In this document: piece by piece, positions 28,701-36,747 of the stretch
Numbering within the stretch: the stretch's first letter is position 1
How the letters are laid out: every line of letters starts with the position of its first letter
Source of the DNA: a virus
DNA: 52,184 bases
Virus record (IMG/VR): IMGVR_UViG_3300030012_002628
Span: 1 to 52,184 of that record
Reading direction: 5' to 3' (one strand)
The notes under the pieces: generated by a model
Database searches by the model: none
Told to the model about the DNA's origin: nothing
The model's input: the letters and a program-made list of their open reading frames with translations, nothing else
Program-made: the position numbers and the translations under genes

Positions 28701-31700
28701 CCGAGCAAGGGGCAGATGGGATGGATGCTCAAAGGAGACAACACGCCCTTGGAATTATTATAAATAAAGCAGTCGGTAGAGCAGCAGCAGATGCGATGAT
28801 TACTGATGCTCAGTATGCAGACATAACTAAGTCCATGACGGACTCAGAATTCGAGGCAGAGATTAGAGAAAACTATCCCTTGGATCAGCAAGAAGCAGCT
28901 TTTCAAAGACTTAGAAGTTCCGACCCAGAGGTCTCTGCTACAGAGAGGTTCGACTTAGCAAAGAAAGCGATTGCTAGGCACACAGAGCTGTCCACTACGG
29001 GATCAACAACAGCTCAACAGATTGCTTTCCTTAGAACGAATCCTTCTTTGATTCCTCTATTCATAACTTACATGAAAGCCTTCCTCAGTAAACTCACATA
29101 TCACAGGACATTGAAAGATGTTTCTCCTGAGATGAGGAAAGCAGTTAATAATACTGTAAGAGAGATCAGGGCTTTGTCTCTGAACTACAGGCCCGCTGAC
29201 AGTATCATGACCCACAATCCTCGCAACCCTTATGCAGTTGTGGAGCAACTTATGCAGCAAGCTATTGATACTAATATGCTAGAGCCGACTGCTAAAACTG
29301 ATAGTGCTAGTTTACGAAATAGATTAATAGAACAAACCTCTCCTACCCCTGTTGTTTTAGGACAAGAGAGTGAGGCTCCTACCCCCGATACACCCTCTCA
29401 ATTTAGTCAAGACTCTAAGATTCCTTCTTTCCTCAACGAAGTTGAGATGCAAGAAAAGGATATTAATAACTGGCTTGAGGTGCTTGATGTCCCTCTGACT
29501 GAGTTCAGTGAAGACTACGAGTTTGATAAGATGGGCAAGATACGAAGAGGGTTATACAAAACCTTTGTGCGTAAAGCTGACAAAAGAGTTGTTAACTTCT
29601 ACGACCAGAACAAAGCCTTTGTTAGGGAGACAAAAGGTCTCGTTGAAAAGCTGCAACAGAAGCACAACAGAATACTTAAAAGAGAAAACGAAAGACTCAG
29701 CACTGTAACAGGACAAGAAACAGGGAACATCCCTGCCGAACTTATAGCTAGAGCTTCAGGAACTAACGAGGGATCAAACTTAACAGAACCTCAAAAAGAT
29801 ATTGTTGATGCAGAGTATAATGCAGCTATCGCTGAAGCTAATAGAAAGTCGGGTGCTGAAAAAGATGACGCACTTGCTCTGGCTCAGATTAAGAAAGATA
29901 AAAAGATTTTAGAACTACGGGAAAAGAATCGTAAACAACAGTTCGCTAGGAGAGATGCAGCTCTTGATGATTTGTTAAAGATATCTCCCGATATGTACAA
30001 CCTCGTTTTAGAAATGAGGCAACTTCAAGATCAGCTCTCAAAGAAGGCGATGGAAATCTTCGGGCCTACTATGAAAGAAGGAGATTTGAAGATGGCTTTT
30101 GATTTCAACAGAGGTCTGTACCTGACTAGGTCATATAGAATGTTTGAAGACCGTAACTTTGCCAAACAAGTTAAAGAGTCTGATGAATATGCGGATGTTC
30201 GTGAACGAGCAGCAGCTTACTTCTTTGAGCAATTGAAGAAACAAAGAGTTCAGCAGTTGCAGGATACTGAAGCTCTAACTAAAGAGCAAGCTGAAGCTAA
30301 AGTGAGGGATGAAATGGTTGCTAAAAATACTAAAATGCAATCACAAGCCTCCGCTATGGTGGACGATTTCATCGACGGATATGCACGGGCGGAAGCCAAA
30401 AAGAAGTTTGAGCAATCGCAACGAACATTCGGGGAGCAGGATTTAGTGTTACAGGATGCAGGATTCAGTGAAACCGATCCCCTTAAAAAGATTGTCGAAT
30501 CAATCAATGATAAGAAAAACATACCTGAACCCATCAGGGAATTACTCGGAGAGTATGGAGAAGACACAGGCATTTATAATCTCAGCTACTCTCTGAACCA
30601 CACAGCTAGTTTACTTTCTAATCAGGCGTTCTTTAATAAACTCAAAGCATTAGGGACTGGCGTTAATCCAGAGACTGGGGAAGTCGAATCTGATAATCCT
30701 TGGATGGTTAGTTCAGAACAATATTTTGAAGACAGAGCGAGACCAAAAGCAGATAGAAAATATTCTGGTTGGGTAGAGCTAGTTGATCTAAGTAGTGAAA
30801 CTAATCCCCTAGCAGGGATGTATGTCCCAGAACAAGTGGCCTCCAACATAACAGATCTTTTGGGTGGCAAGAAGAAAGCGGACATCACAGATCCACTGAA
30901 TGAACGGGCAGAATTGCAGGGGAAAATAATGCGAGGAACTAAAAAAGCGGTGGGTCTATCCCTTGCTTACAAGACGCTTGGGTCTCCTGCTTTCTACATA
31001 AGAAACATAATTGGTAACGCTTTGTTCTTCGGGCCTATGCAAGGGTATCCTGCTCATAGAGTTATGGGAGATCTCTTCAAGGATGTTAAAGGAGCTAATG
31101 TTCCTTACCTTACTAAAAACCCTGACTCTATTTTCTACCAAGTAGGGGGGTCAGAGTTGAGTTTCAAACTAATGGAACTTAGATCTAGAAATGTTTACGG
31201 TGATGAGCTTGAAGTTTCACAACTCCAAGACCTGTTGGAGGGAAAGACATCCTACGCAAGTTTGCAAAAGGATCTGGATAAAGTAGCAGCAGCCTCTAAT
31301 TTTATTGCGGGTCTTAATAAGAAGAAAGGGCCTATCAAAGTTCCAGAGGAACATATCGAAACCTTGGCAAAGTTGGGGGTCAATGTGACTTCAGCGGGGC
31401 TTCTTCCATTCAAAGCAATTAAAGAAGCGAACGCAATACTTCTACAAACAGGTGGAAAACTTGCTTCTGCTGCTGATGGTTTCTTCAAAGTTGGTCTCTA
31501 TGATTTCGAGATGCAGACTTTAACTAAAGCTGCAAAGCACGAGATAGAAAAGGGTGAGATTAACGGAAAGTATGCAAAGCTCTTAGATGAGAATGGGGAA
31601 CCTACTAACACCATGAAGGACATGGCTGCGAATATCGTAAAAGATACAGCTCAGTCATACAGTAGGGCCTTACCGATTATCAAAGATTTAACAGATAGTA

Positions 31701-32833
31701 ACATCGCAATTGCCATCGCTCCTTACGTTCGATTCGCAGCAGATATCCCAAGAGTTTTTGTTAACGGAATCTTTAGAGGAGCTAAAGAAGTTGCGAGTGA
31801 TAACCCCGAAATTGCGAAGAGAGGACGTAGGCGGATGAGGGGATTAATCACAACAACAACACTTAACATCGGCCTTACTAAAGGAACCCAGATGCTTCTT
31901 TGGGGAATAGATGACGAAGACGAAGCCAAAGCATTCCGTTCAATGGTTCCTAAATGGATGAAAGATGCGGGTATTCTTGTATGGAGAGATGATGATGGGG
32001 CAACATGGTCAATTGATATGACTTACCTAAATCCGTTTGCCATCATCCAAGATCCTGCTGTTAGAGCTTTTGAAATGTTAATGAGAGGAGAGGGAGCTGG
32101 AAAGGCTTCACTCGAATTCATGAAACTATTCTTAAAGCCTTACTACAGTGAGCAAATTTTAACGGGGGCTATGGTTGATGCCTTCACAAATGAAGACCAA
32201 TATGGTAGACCAATCGTATTGGATGGAGAGGAGGACTGGCTCAGTAGAAAAGCTAGTTACGTCTTTGAGAAAGCATTTTCTCCTAGATCTCTCATGTCTG
32301 CTGATCAGGCGTATGATGCTTTCCTGTCCAAAGAATCAACAGGGAACTTCTTTGATACAGCTTTCGGTCACTTGATGAAATCGATAGTCCCATTTCGAGC
32401 GCACAAACAAGATTTCGTAACTGGATTTAATAGATTCCTGATTGCACATCAGGAGAACTACAGGAACAACAACAATATGTTTAGTAACAAAGTGGGGCAG
32501 CAAGGAATTCTATCAGACAAGGCTTTGTATAAAGCCTATGATAGATACTACAACAGTAGGATGCTCTCAAACAATGAGTTCAAACAAATTGTAAGAGGCT
32601 TTGAAAAGCTAGGGCTTGATCAAGGACAGATCGAACGCCTAGCTAAATCAAAAGGGGTAAGCAAAGAAAGACTACAGCTAAACCGCCAAGGTTATATGAA
32701 CCGCCCTATATTATCTAAGCCTCTTGAGAGAAGGTTGGTGGAAGAAAACCCTAACGGGTTGAGTAGGCTAAGAAAGCTAAGGGCGTATATAGAAAAAAAG
32801 AACACAGAACCATACATCAACATAGATAAATGA
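22772..32833 (+). CDS. Giant polyvalent virion protein with zinc metallopeptidase domain
   Basis: 3353 residues, about one fifth of the window. Order: acidic N-terminal region (1-480); hydrophobic glycine/alanine-rich segments near 481-505, 545-570, 707-730 and 832-850; an acidic, Thr/Pro/Asn-rich linker (about 905-1025); mixed domains; a peptidase domain with IHEYLHAF (H1762, E1763, H1766) and likely third ligand E1819 in LDEFLTHIL; a similar domain near 1942-2010 lacking HExxH; coiled coils (2180-2460); further hydrophobic segments near 2736, 2976 and 3024 with a WSIDMTYLNPF region. This build matches large polyvalent proteins that travel inside the head and are ejected with DNA. RNA polymerase motifs were looked for and not seen. 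ATGA overlap with the next gene. Confidence 0.75.
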   Translation: MSDPSETKPTGSFNPTPYDIWATQNSFENELEGRTKHLDHLRLEYIKAGKYDEEMEGLFQEEFENSLIDNKILDPLNEAEVGEAVLSFSGVLPSNDKDVLFIKDNMAEGSSIMDFEEGEQEKILRYAKALETGQEIPEDINVNEVHEIARQKRQNFITELYENDQLGAGVYYTKEGQRIFLGGKIDENSTEADVLEQGRDFGVVPRDVFTLRKFKEVQADKNGLEFYQVDQRQRAEQKILPFLDPKDDLRDEKIRARFDALATSLGKEKSWGMLRKGFDSTGEVLTWAGSNIREGWNWLTFDEEEKKESEDYQRYEALREEYEDEVEETRQELIAELSERTGIRGEVLEDVVDDMVVEIAANGSETLDPTLIFTDDEDDLKQNVIRRNYKGTFVQPAMALKPEMFRKALKQSGFSEEEIEIEDTKRQAENELLASTRSKILREDENYQDKFEAAELDGRQAGLTQAEILEKFVKEEDPNLGLAGIGQSIGQSFSTLFYGVGALFGSEYGKEGLLQNAKDQAHLNQMREIFGQDAGMGQQILEQVAPLIVDGAITFTAGLLAVPSGGTSVAAAAGYFTAKTSATATARAVLKNTFNTALKQQIKRDASGKLIKETTGQAVKRLQAAGTLKGLSNREMISAVKNYNSKLAKSLGIGTATFVPAAMRSGSMTYGAVYKTITDDFTNKYQVNGEWVEGWSEERVKEEAHKAGFEAMITAGTTTGLITAAMGKIGNGMFGGVENAFLAGVSLKQLKVATDRMVSRVSSDEAFLKAMTDAVASTMKTGLIGTSMRIGKSGIGEGIEEGIDEFANTIIQDAWTDKDTSFLEKATGAWHGAKMGFFLGAGAPAISKGVKNLAPVRGVDAQAMQEAEQTVDTEFRKLLKASGDLERFEELEATAPNTHAEVIRQVRAKYAKEEEAETETAPDPEEAKPTEQEVAEEAEQLKRDLEANQKEDDNQKIINDSKEEGRTKAESSPIVTASEAVNSVTETDTNQASANADVTNSNPSARPPRTPQQKYQDTVNDIEVLERRYNVQMAALEELPPELRDKRRNEIEAAVKAGRMLDPDTAGELIAQANKDREKEIAEEAKPAKVTKKDLDKLEEVIEQGFPVADIKNHLEQLGLNLERTDEKYLRAVEKVIKERIAERYPTLNPKRQQGGVRLPNTLAPSGTVVIDKDGRGVFNNDPAGMLTLLQNNVAIPLTEDQATNPNLNKSFVVEQIGTDYFVSDIMIPVKGGLVSAKTPVTKIAVHETNYTPVKDKIRRVNTLKNTVDLNDVKDIKIVSPFRVASGKKPTKISLGELLVEAKNLPALRKFLAQDSIPTLSKDYLDAAAITMSLDLQEQIYNQAKSLSQTQPTTSLKKEENALAFVREEYGSLYPELIKDKSISEIINIGNEVDAGAVPFENLSKEQRGALEIRNAYLRLTEQSPSFVLNLETSAIKNASFFNKVESERNSKSIRDVATLIDPDSDIHKRPDLMDAEKQKEDHFIPPAVTTIPPIAESKLAAFISSKIDDVATAIRLDSRLRRDVKDLLNNEYHNGKKVATKYSAEQVAVELVHFLASRGGTNKPASVLEQKLSSRNLDVINPEYKLGQDMKDALTLLGVTSPSLQGSLNTDASFYTLIESQLQGLVGPDVMLSYGDVKAFYTQVRKGAAAYKKRAINDGRSRRKIIKDNLEEIDELGLRDDDPQSVIDALEEIAESGVKPLRVLAKALLRNKDFIRSIKFVIDGTPADFSGLYYVDGNGNRTVLINTNRSGARGVADTLIHEYLHAFTNDILNAPPESRTPAQNEAIANLEEILRLAKEKARKSGKANLEYGTSNLDEFLTHILTDPQFQRFLNGIIPAKGKLNLFQKAIDALAKLIPFVKRKELKIALGQALDLTQRADIPQPSTKSGFASQVAGSIHRGQSELHDMSKDMGMAEQSAINEKLEERAKEVIEFAMGYVPSELNIVVDEANPEIASVDSTTGAIVLNPKRAALYLAEQGADGMDAQRRQHALGIIINKAVGRAAADAMITDAQYADITKSMTDSEFEAEIRENYPLDQQEAAFQRLRSSDPEVSATERFDLAKKAIARHTELSTTGSTTAQQIAFLRTNPSLIPLFITYMKAFLSKLTYHRTLKDVSPEMRKAVNNTVREIRALSLNYRPADSIMTHNPRNPYAVVEQLMQQAIDTNMLEPTAKTDSASLRNRLIEQTSPTPVVLGQESEAPTPDTPSQFSQDSKIPSFLNEVEMQEKDINNWLEVLDVPLTEFSEDYEFDKMGKIRRGLYKTFVRKADKRVVNFYDQNKAFVRETKGLVEKLQQKHNRILKRENERLSTVTGQETGNIPAELIARASGTNEGSNLTEPQKDIVDAEYNAAIAEANRKSGAEKDDALALAQIKKDKKILELREKNRKQQFARRDAALDDLLKISPDMYNLVLEMRQLQDQLSKKAMEIFGPTMKEGDLKMAFDFNRGLYLTRSYRMFEDRNFAKQVKESDEYADVRERAAAYFFEQLKKQRVQQLQDTEALTKEQAEAKVRDEMVAKNTKMQSQASAMVDDFIDGYARAEAKKKFEQSQRTFGEQDLVLQDAGFSETDPLKKIVESINDKKNIPEPIRELLGEYGEDTGIYNLSYSLNHTASLLSNQAFFNKLKALGTGVNPETGEVESDNPWMVSSEQYFEDRARPKADRKYSGWVELVDLSSETNPLAGMYVPEQVASNITDLLGGKKKADITDPLNERAELQGKIMRGTKKAVGLSLAYKTLGSPAFYIRNIIGNALFFGPMQGYPAHRVMGDLFKDVKGANVPYLTKNPDSIFYQVGGSELSFKLMELRSRNVYGDELEVSQLQDLLEGKTSYASLQKDLDKVAAASNFIAGLNKKKGPIKVPEEHIETLAKLGVNVTSAGLLPFKAIKEANAILLQTGGKLASAADGFFKVGLYDFEMQTLTKAAKHEIEKGEINGKYAKLLDENGEPTNTMKDMAANIVKDTAQSYSRALPIIKDLTDSNIAIAIAPYVRFAADIPRVFVNGIFRGAKEVASDNPEIAKRGRRRMRGLITTTTLNIGLTKGTQMLLWGIDDEDEAKAFRSMVPKWMKDAGILVWRDDDGATWSIDMTYLNPFAIIQDPAVRAFEMLMRGEGAGKASLEFMKLFLKPYYSEQILTGAMVDAFTNEDQYGRPIVLDGEEDWLSRKASYVFEKAFSPRSLMSADQAYDAFLSKESTGNFFDTAFGHLMKSIVPFRAHKQDFVTGFNRFLIAHQENYRNNNNMFSNKVGQQGILSDKALYKAYDRYYNSRMLSNNEFKQIVRGFEKLGLDQGQIERLAKSKGVSKERLQLNRQGYMNRPILSKPLERRLVEENPNGLSRLRKLRAYIEKKNTEPYINIDK

Positions 32834-33051
32834 AAAAGAAAGACTTCAAACCACACAAAATGTACGACCCGAAAACGGGTAAAGCATACACTGCAAAAAC
32901 ATACGAACAACACCTAGCCATGAAGAAAAAAGGATACGGCCACAGCAAACCTGACAAGAAGAAATCCGCTAAGAAGAAAACAGCTAAGAAGAAAAAGAGC
33001 AGAAACTCTTTTACTGAAGCTGTTGCAAAGCGGATGGGTGGAGGATACTAA
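32830..33051 (+). CDS. Small lysine-rich DNA-binding-like virion protein
   Basis: 73 residues with a conserved-looking start (MKKKDFKPHKMYDPKTGKAY), a Lys-rich low-complexity middle (KKKSAKKKTAKKKKS) and an end FTEAVAKRMGGGY. Strongly basic and histone-tail-like, so it may neutralise packaged DNA (inference). Coupled to the giant gene by ATGA. Its end overlaps the converging MazG-like gene by 4 bases. Confidence 0.75.
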   Translation: MKKKDFKPHKMYDPKTGKAYTAKTYEQHLAMKKKGYGHSKPDKKKSAKKKTAKKKKSRNSFTEAVAKRMGGGY

Positions 33052-33458
33052 AGTATCTTCTGCTTGATGACTTCGGTCATCTCCTCTTTGAGAGCCTTGT
33101 AGTTCTCATCAGAGCAAGCTCCCTCAATAGGGGGCTTTTCTTGTTGTCTCTCTTGACGGAACATTGCCTTCGCTAAGATGGCATAATTAATGATGTCTTC
33201 ACACGCATCATCCACCGTCTCTCCTGATACTGATAGTTGTCCATCGTTCGTGAAGGTTTTGATACGTTGGATCTTATCCATTACACGCATCATGATTCCA
33301 GTTACAGGATGCACATCCAATATGGTTGAGCAACGGAAGTTAGCAAACACATCGTCCGCCTCCTTTCCCCCTGTATAATCATTGTTCTTTTGCTCCATTA
33401 TCTGACGGCATCTATCCGTAGTTTTTTGATGCAGTTCTAGTAGTTCCGTAAGGGTCAT
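33048..33458 (-). CDS. MazG-like / DUF1599 (Nmad1-type) nucleotide pyrophosphohydrolase-like protein
   Basis: 136 residues, all helical. Family signature in order: EQKNNDYTGG (22-31), VFANF (37-41), GIMMRVMDKIQRIK (54-67) and ETVDDACEDIINYAILAK (80-97), whose acidic residues would bind Mg-nucleotide in the all-alpha pyrophosphohydrolase fold. Phage members are thought to act on nucleotide pools or modified bases. It ends the - strand early block, after a 75-base gap. Confidence 0.72.
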   Translation of the reverse strand: MTLTELLELHQKTTDRCRQIMEQKNNDYTGGKEADDVFANFRCSTILDVHPVTGIMMRVMDKIQRIKTFTNDGQLSVSGETVDDACEDIINYAILAKAMFRQERQQEKPPIEGACSDENYKALKEEMTEVIKQKIL

Positions 33459-33533
33459 AGTTCGTATTTTATTAAGGTGATTAGTATTATGAATAAAGAT
33501 ATCAATAGAAACACACTAGCTTGTATCTCTCTG

Positions 33534-33812
33534 TCATTTATTATCTCCGTTAGCATGGGTTTTTCTATAGAGTTTAGTTAAATTAACAGCCACTCTGTTA
33601 CGCATCTTCTGTTCATTTGCAGATTTATTGGAGCTAGTTATTTCTGGCCCCACTAAATCTTCCCCTTTATCATTCTCACACAAAAAGAAAACTTTTACTG
33701 TGTCAGGGGATACATAATCCTTGTTATTAACCTCACCTTGAAAAAGGTATCTAGTTACTGCGTGGGGAATAGGAGATCTACTTGTGTCTACGATCTGTCT
33801 GATTATTTTCAC
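33534..33812 (-). CDS. Unrecognised small protein with GTG start
   Basis: 92 residues. The GTG start forms a GTGA overlap with the preceding stop. Mixed sequence with a central acidic strand region (VKVFFLCENDKGEDLVGPEI) and a basic helical C-terminus. No motif recognised. The downstream gap 33459-33533 holds nothing convincing. Confidence 0.6.
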   Translation of the reverse strand: MKIIRQIVDTSRSPIPHAVTRYLFQGEVNNKDYVSPDTVKVFFLCENDKGEDLVGPEITSSNKSANEQKMRNRVAVNLTKLYRKTHANGDNK

Positions 33813-34114
33813 TTGTATTCTTTCTGTCTATGATCAAACACGCCACCAGTGATTCTGTGGATAGTATCCAAAACAAGTTCATAGTGCGTATCAACCATGT
33901 GTGTGTCCCCGACAAGGGCCAAGATGCTTTTTATAAATAAATCAAGATGGTTTATTTGATGCGCTCTGACACAACGAATACTTGCGGACGGGGCAAAGGC
34001 TATGATGCTCCACCCCGATGGGTTCATTTGGTTTTCATCTGGTCTGGCTTTTAATGATAGACTGAAATCATTAATATCTAGTACGGCTGCGGTTGTATTT
34101 TCTGGTTCTTTCAT
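33809..34114 (-). CDS. Unrecognised protein of the early block
   Basis: 101 residues, two-layer alpha/beta pattern (WSIIAFAPSASIRCVRAHQI, then LDLFIKSILALVGD). Three bases separate it from the helicase stop, so it is in the same operon. Predicted soluble. Function unknown. Confidence 0.6.
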   Translation of the reverse strand: MKEPENTTAAVLDINDFSLSLKARPDENQMNPSGWSIIAFAPSASIRCVRAHQINHLDLFIKSILALVGDTHMVDTHYELVLDTIHRITGGVFDHRQKEYK

Positions 34115-34117
34115 ATA

Positions 34118-35500
34118 TTAAAATGTGTTTTTTCCTGTGTAATATGAGGAGGTAAACTCCCCGACTTGTGAGTGATGTATCTTGTTCATGTTGTCCATCT
34201 TGCGACTGATTGCCTTCATGACATATTGTTCAATCGAACCACCTGAAATCATCACCTTTTGTAGTGCGTCTGACTTAGCTCCATTCCTATGAATCCTACC
34301 AAGCACTTGACTGAATTCTTTGGCGTTGAAACTAGGGCTAATCAAAGACAAGCGAGGACGATTTCCAATAGTGTCGTGAAGTGATATACCCGTACCACCA
34401 GTAGCAGCATTGATTACCACACAGTTTGTCTTGTCCTCTTGGAAGTCTTGTATGATTTGATTACGCTTTTCTTGTTTTACTGAACCGTCAATGTATTCAC
34501 AATCAAGTAAGGTCTTTGTTTCCATAAGACTTTCTTGGAAGTTCATAAACACTACGACGTTGTATCCTTCTGCGACTCCGTCTTGAGCCATTGTTACGAT
34601 GTCTCTTACTTTATAGGACTCGCACTCTTGTCTGGCCCGTAAGATCTTTACGAGGATTGTCATCTCGTCCGCTTCATCAAGCCATTCAACGGGTAGCTTC
34701 CCGTCTTCAATGTATTCCTTAACGCTTTCTGCGGTCATCTTGAGGGCCTTGTAACTCTTCACAATCTTGTCATTGTTGTGAAATTTAATGGGGTCAACTA
34801 GCACTCGGTTGGATCTGAAAGAATCAGGGAAGTCTGCAACAGTAAGACCGTGTGTGTTCTTGCCATACATTGTTCTCCTCAATTCAGACAAAGCAAATTT
34901 TGGATCAGACATTTCATAGCCCCCAAAATAACCCGCCTTAACTTTCAGATAACGCATCCATTGAAACCAGTTGAGCTTGTTCCCTCTAGCCTTGTCATTG
35001 CTATGAAGACCAAGCATATATCCAAGGGGTCTCATCTCCATCGGAGATTCACAAGGGGTTCCACTCATGCCATGAATACGATAACCATATCTAGTTAGTC
35101 CTACTAATAGGTTGGCATTCATTGTCCAAGGCCCCTTTGCTTTATGTATCTCATCAAATAAAACAAAAGTTCCTTTCGGGAGCTTCCACTTGAATGTCTT
35201 CTTTCCCACCTTACTAACCCACTCGGACTTGCCAGTGCGTAGCTTTTCAAGGTTCGATATAAACAATGGGTCAATGCCTGTTTCTTTTAGCTCGTTCTCC
35301 CATGAGGGGAACACAGCTTTAGGACAAACAACAGCAACACCAGTAATATTGCCCTGCTCTAAAAGAGTCTTGGCAACTTGTGCTCCTACCACTGTCTTGC
35401 CAGTCCCCATGTGAGAGCTGTCCAAGGTGTTCTGCCCTTCAGACAAACAGCTTACAAAGAAATCGTGTGCTGCTTTTTGCTTCGGGTATAATGTCTTCAC
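34118..35500 (-). CDS. SNF2-type superfamily 2 DNA helicase/translocase
   Basis: 460 residues. Motif I HMGTGKT (30-36), motif II DEIH (116-119), motif III GMSGTP (about 148-153) and motif VI QVLGRIHRNG (about 408-417), spread over two RecA-like lobes with no extra domains. Proteins of this build remodel DNA or displace bound proteins, and in phages may support replication or recombination. The start is GTG, forming a GTGA overlap with the preceding gene. Confidence 0.85.
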   Translation of the reverse strand: MKTLYPKQKAAHDFFVSCLSEGQNTLDSSHMGTGKTVVGAQVAKTLLEQGNITGVAVVCPKAVFPSWENELKETGIDPLFISNLEKLRTGKSEWVSKVGKKTFKWKLPKGTFVLFDEIHKAKGPWTMNANLLVGLTRYGYRIHGMSGTPCESPMEMRPLGYMLGLHSNDKARGNKLNWFQWMRYLKVKAGYFGGYEMSDPKFALSELRRTMYGKNTHGLTVADFPDSFRSNRVLVDPIKFHNNDKIVKSYKALKMTAESVKEYIEDGKLPVEWLDEADEMTILVKILRARQECESYKVRDIVTMAQDGVAEGYNVVVFMNFQESLMETKTLLDCEYIDGSVKQEKRNQIIQDFQEDKTNCVVINAATGGTGISLHDTIGNRPRLSLISPSFNAKEFSQVLGRIHRNGAKSDALQKVMISGGSIEQYVMKAISRKMDNMNKIHHSQVGEFTSSYYTGKNTF

Positions 35501-35772
35501 GTTCCTAACTCAGATGCTGCTGCCCAAGTCTCAATGACTGTAAGACATTCCTTCAGTGTTTTATTATCATCGAGATAAACCCACTCACCTTCTGATTGCT
35601 CATAGATACACCATCTCCCGTGGAGGATAGTTCGTGGATTAGGACAAGCTAACTTTGATTGATCGATCAGTCCGTTTGGTTTTTCCGCCCGCCTCTGATC
35701 TTCGATTCTGTAGTTGTTGTTCTGGTCATCTATAACTTCATAGAAACCCTTCTCTATTTTTCTAACTAACAT
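35497..35772 (-). CDS. Unrecognised small protein upstream of the helicase
   Basis: 91 residues, beta-rich N-terminus (MLVRKIEKGFYEVIDDQNNN), two conserved-looking Trp (GRWCIYEQSEGEWVYL). Coupled to the helicase by GTGA and only 2 bases from the preceding stop. It may be a helicase partner (inference). Confidence 0.6.
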   Translation of the reverse strand: MLVRKIEKGFYEVIDDQNNNYRIEDQRRAEKPNGLIDQSKLACPNPRTILHGRWCIYEQSEGEWVYLDDNKTLKECLTVIETWAAASELGT

Positions 35773-35774
35773 GA

Positions 35775-36164
35775 TTAAAGATTCAGGGTTCGGGATTCAA
35801 GTTCATCTTCGATTGCCGTGAGGTCATCGATTGCTTTGAGCACCTCGACCTTCAGCTTGTAATCCATATCGGAAACAGCGAGCTTTGCTTTGATCTCACT
35901 TGCAGTCCAAGCGGGGTCAGTTGCCATTACTCTGGCATGAGTTGTCCTCTTTACCCCTTTTGGAGCAACGGTTACTGTGTCTGGTTTGAACTCTGGTTCT
36001 GGTGAAGAATCAAGTTCCTTTACTAGGCTTGCCATACTCTGACGGTAAGTAGCCTTGTGTCTCTTTTTACGAAGTGTAAATTCAAGAGACGGATCAAGAG
36101 AAGCAATGAAGTCTTCTCCGTTTATTGTCACCTCACGGTGAACTGGTTTTTCTAGTCTGGTCAT
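35775..36164 (-). CDS. Unrecognised basic protein, first gene of the helicase operon
   Basis: 129 residues. The middle (KKRHKATYRQSMASLVKEL, APKGVKRTTHARV) is basic and could contact nucleic acid. The C-terminal 45 residues are helical and acidic. It follows the promoter at 36197-36224, with a leader of about 25-30 bases. Confidence 0.6.
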   Translation of the reverse strand: MTRLEKPVHREVTINGEDFIASLDPSLEFTLRKKRHKATYRQSMASLVKELDSSPEPEFKPDTVTVAPKGVKRTTHARVMATDPAWTASEIKAKLAVSDMDYKLKVEVLKAIDDLTAIEDELESRTLNL

Positions 36165-36196
36165 ATTCAGTTTTGTTATTCAGTTGTTGAAGCCCT

Positions 36197-36224
36197 AATA
36201 TACAGGCTATGTTTTATTTGTCAA
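36197..36224 (-). promoter_or_regulatory. Strong sigma70-like promoter for the helicase operon
   Basis: On the - strand TTGACA (36224-36219), 16-base spacer, TATATT (36202-36197) with a TG just before it. It lies in the gap between 36233 and 36164 and reads toward the genes at 36164, 35772 and 35500. Confidence 0.7.
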
Positions 36225-36232
36225 TTATTTTG

Positions 36233-36589
36233 TCAGTAGCCTCTCGGTAAATAGTCGTAAGGGTTCTGTTGCATTTCATCAAGGTCGGTCAGATACGGCT
36301 GCCCGTTCTTTCCTTTATCGTAGAAACAACGCTCACAAAATATAGCGTCCTCCCATTCGTGAATGTATCCTTCATCGAACCAAGAAGAAGCATCAGGGGA
36401 GAGAACATTCTCTTTGCCACAGCGGTGACACTCTTCTATCTCCCAATCGAGGTAATCTTCCTCTTCATCTTCTTGTTCTTCAAGTAACAGGTCGAATGGA
36501 TTGTCGTGTGGCTTACAAGATACTGCAAAGAATCTAAGCACCAAGATGATAGCGATGATCCAAGAGAGTATTACTACTGTCAGTATCAT
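36233..36589 (-). CDS. Membrane-anchored protein with zinc-ribbon-like cysteines
   Basis: 118 residues. An N-terminal hydrophobic anchor (about 1-23, ILTVVILSWIIAIILVLRFF) is followed by an acidic linker and two Cys pairs, ECHRC and FCERC, spaced like a small zinc ribbon. It would sit in the inner membrane facing the cytoplasm. A membrane-bound early protein could alter host envelope functions or exclude other phages (inference). ATGA-coupled to the preceding gene. Confidence 0.65.
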   Translation of the reverse strand: MILTVVILSWIIAIILVLRFFAVSCKPHDNPFDLLLEEQEDEEEDYLDWEIEECHRCGKENVLSPDASSWFDEGYIHEWEDAIFCERCFYDKGKNGQPYLTDLDEMQQNPYDYLPRGY

Positions 36590-36747
36590 TTCTCGTAAGC
36601 CGATTCTAACTGCTCCTCTATCTGTCCTTTCATGAACATGAGTTGAGATCTCATCTCTTGAGATAAGTCTTTATCATTCTCCTCATTGATCATTTCCATG
36701 ATGTTATTGATGTGTTCGTCCAGTATTTCTAGTATGTCTTCTTTCAT
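36586..36747 (-). CDS. 53-residue helical protein
   Basis: A very short gene joined by ATGA overlaps at both ends, which supports its reality. The product is acidic and helical (ILEILDEHINNIMEMINEEN) with several Met and ends LESAYEK. Function unknown. Confidence 0.6.
   Translation of the reverse strand: MKEDILEILDEHINNIMEMINEENDKDLSQEMRSQLMFMKGQIEEQLESAYEK

Noticed and set aside
22772-32833. Virion RNA polymerase of the N4 type, suggested by the length of about 3350 residues
   Set aside because: No T7-like polymerase motifs (TxxGR, motif A Asp, KxxxYG-type motif B, HD-type motif C) could be found, while zincin and hydrophobic segments are present and host-type promoters occur throughout.
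33489-33581. 30-residue hydrophobic plus-strand open frame
   Set aside because: It overlaps a minus-strand gene, has no promoter or initiation signal and is short enough to be chance.
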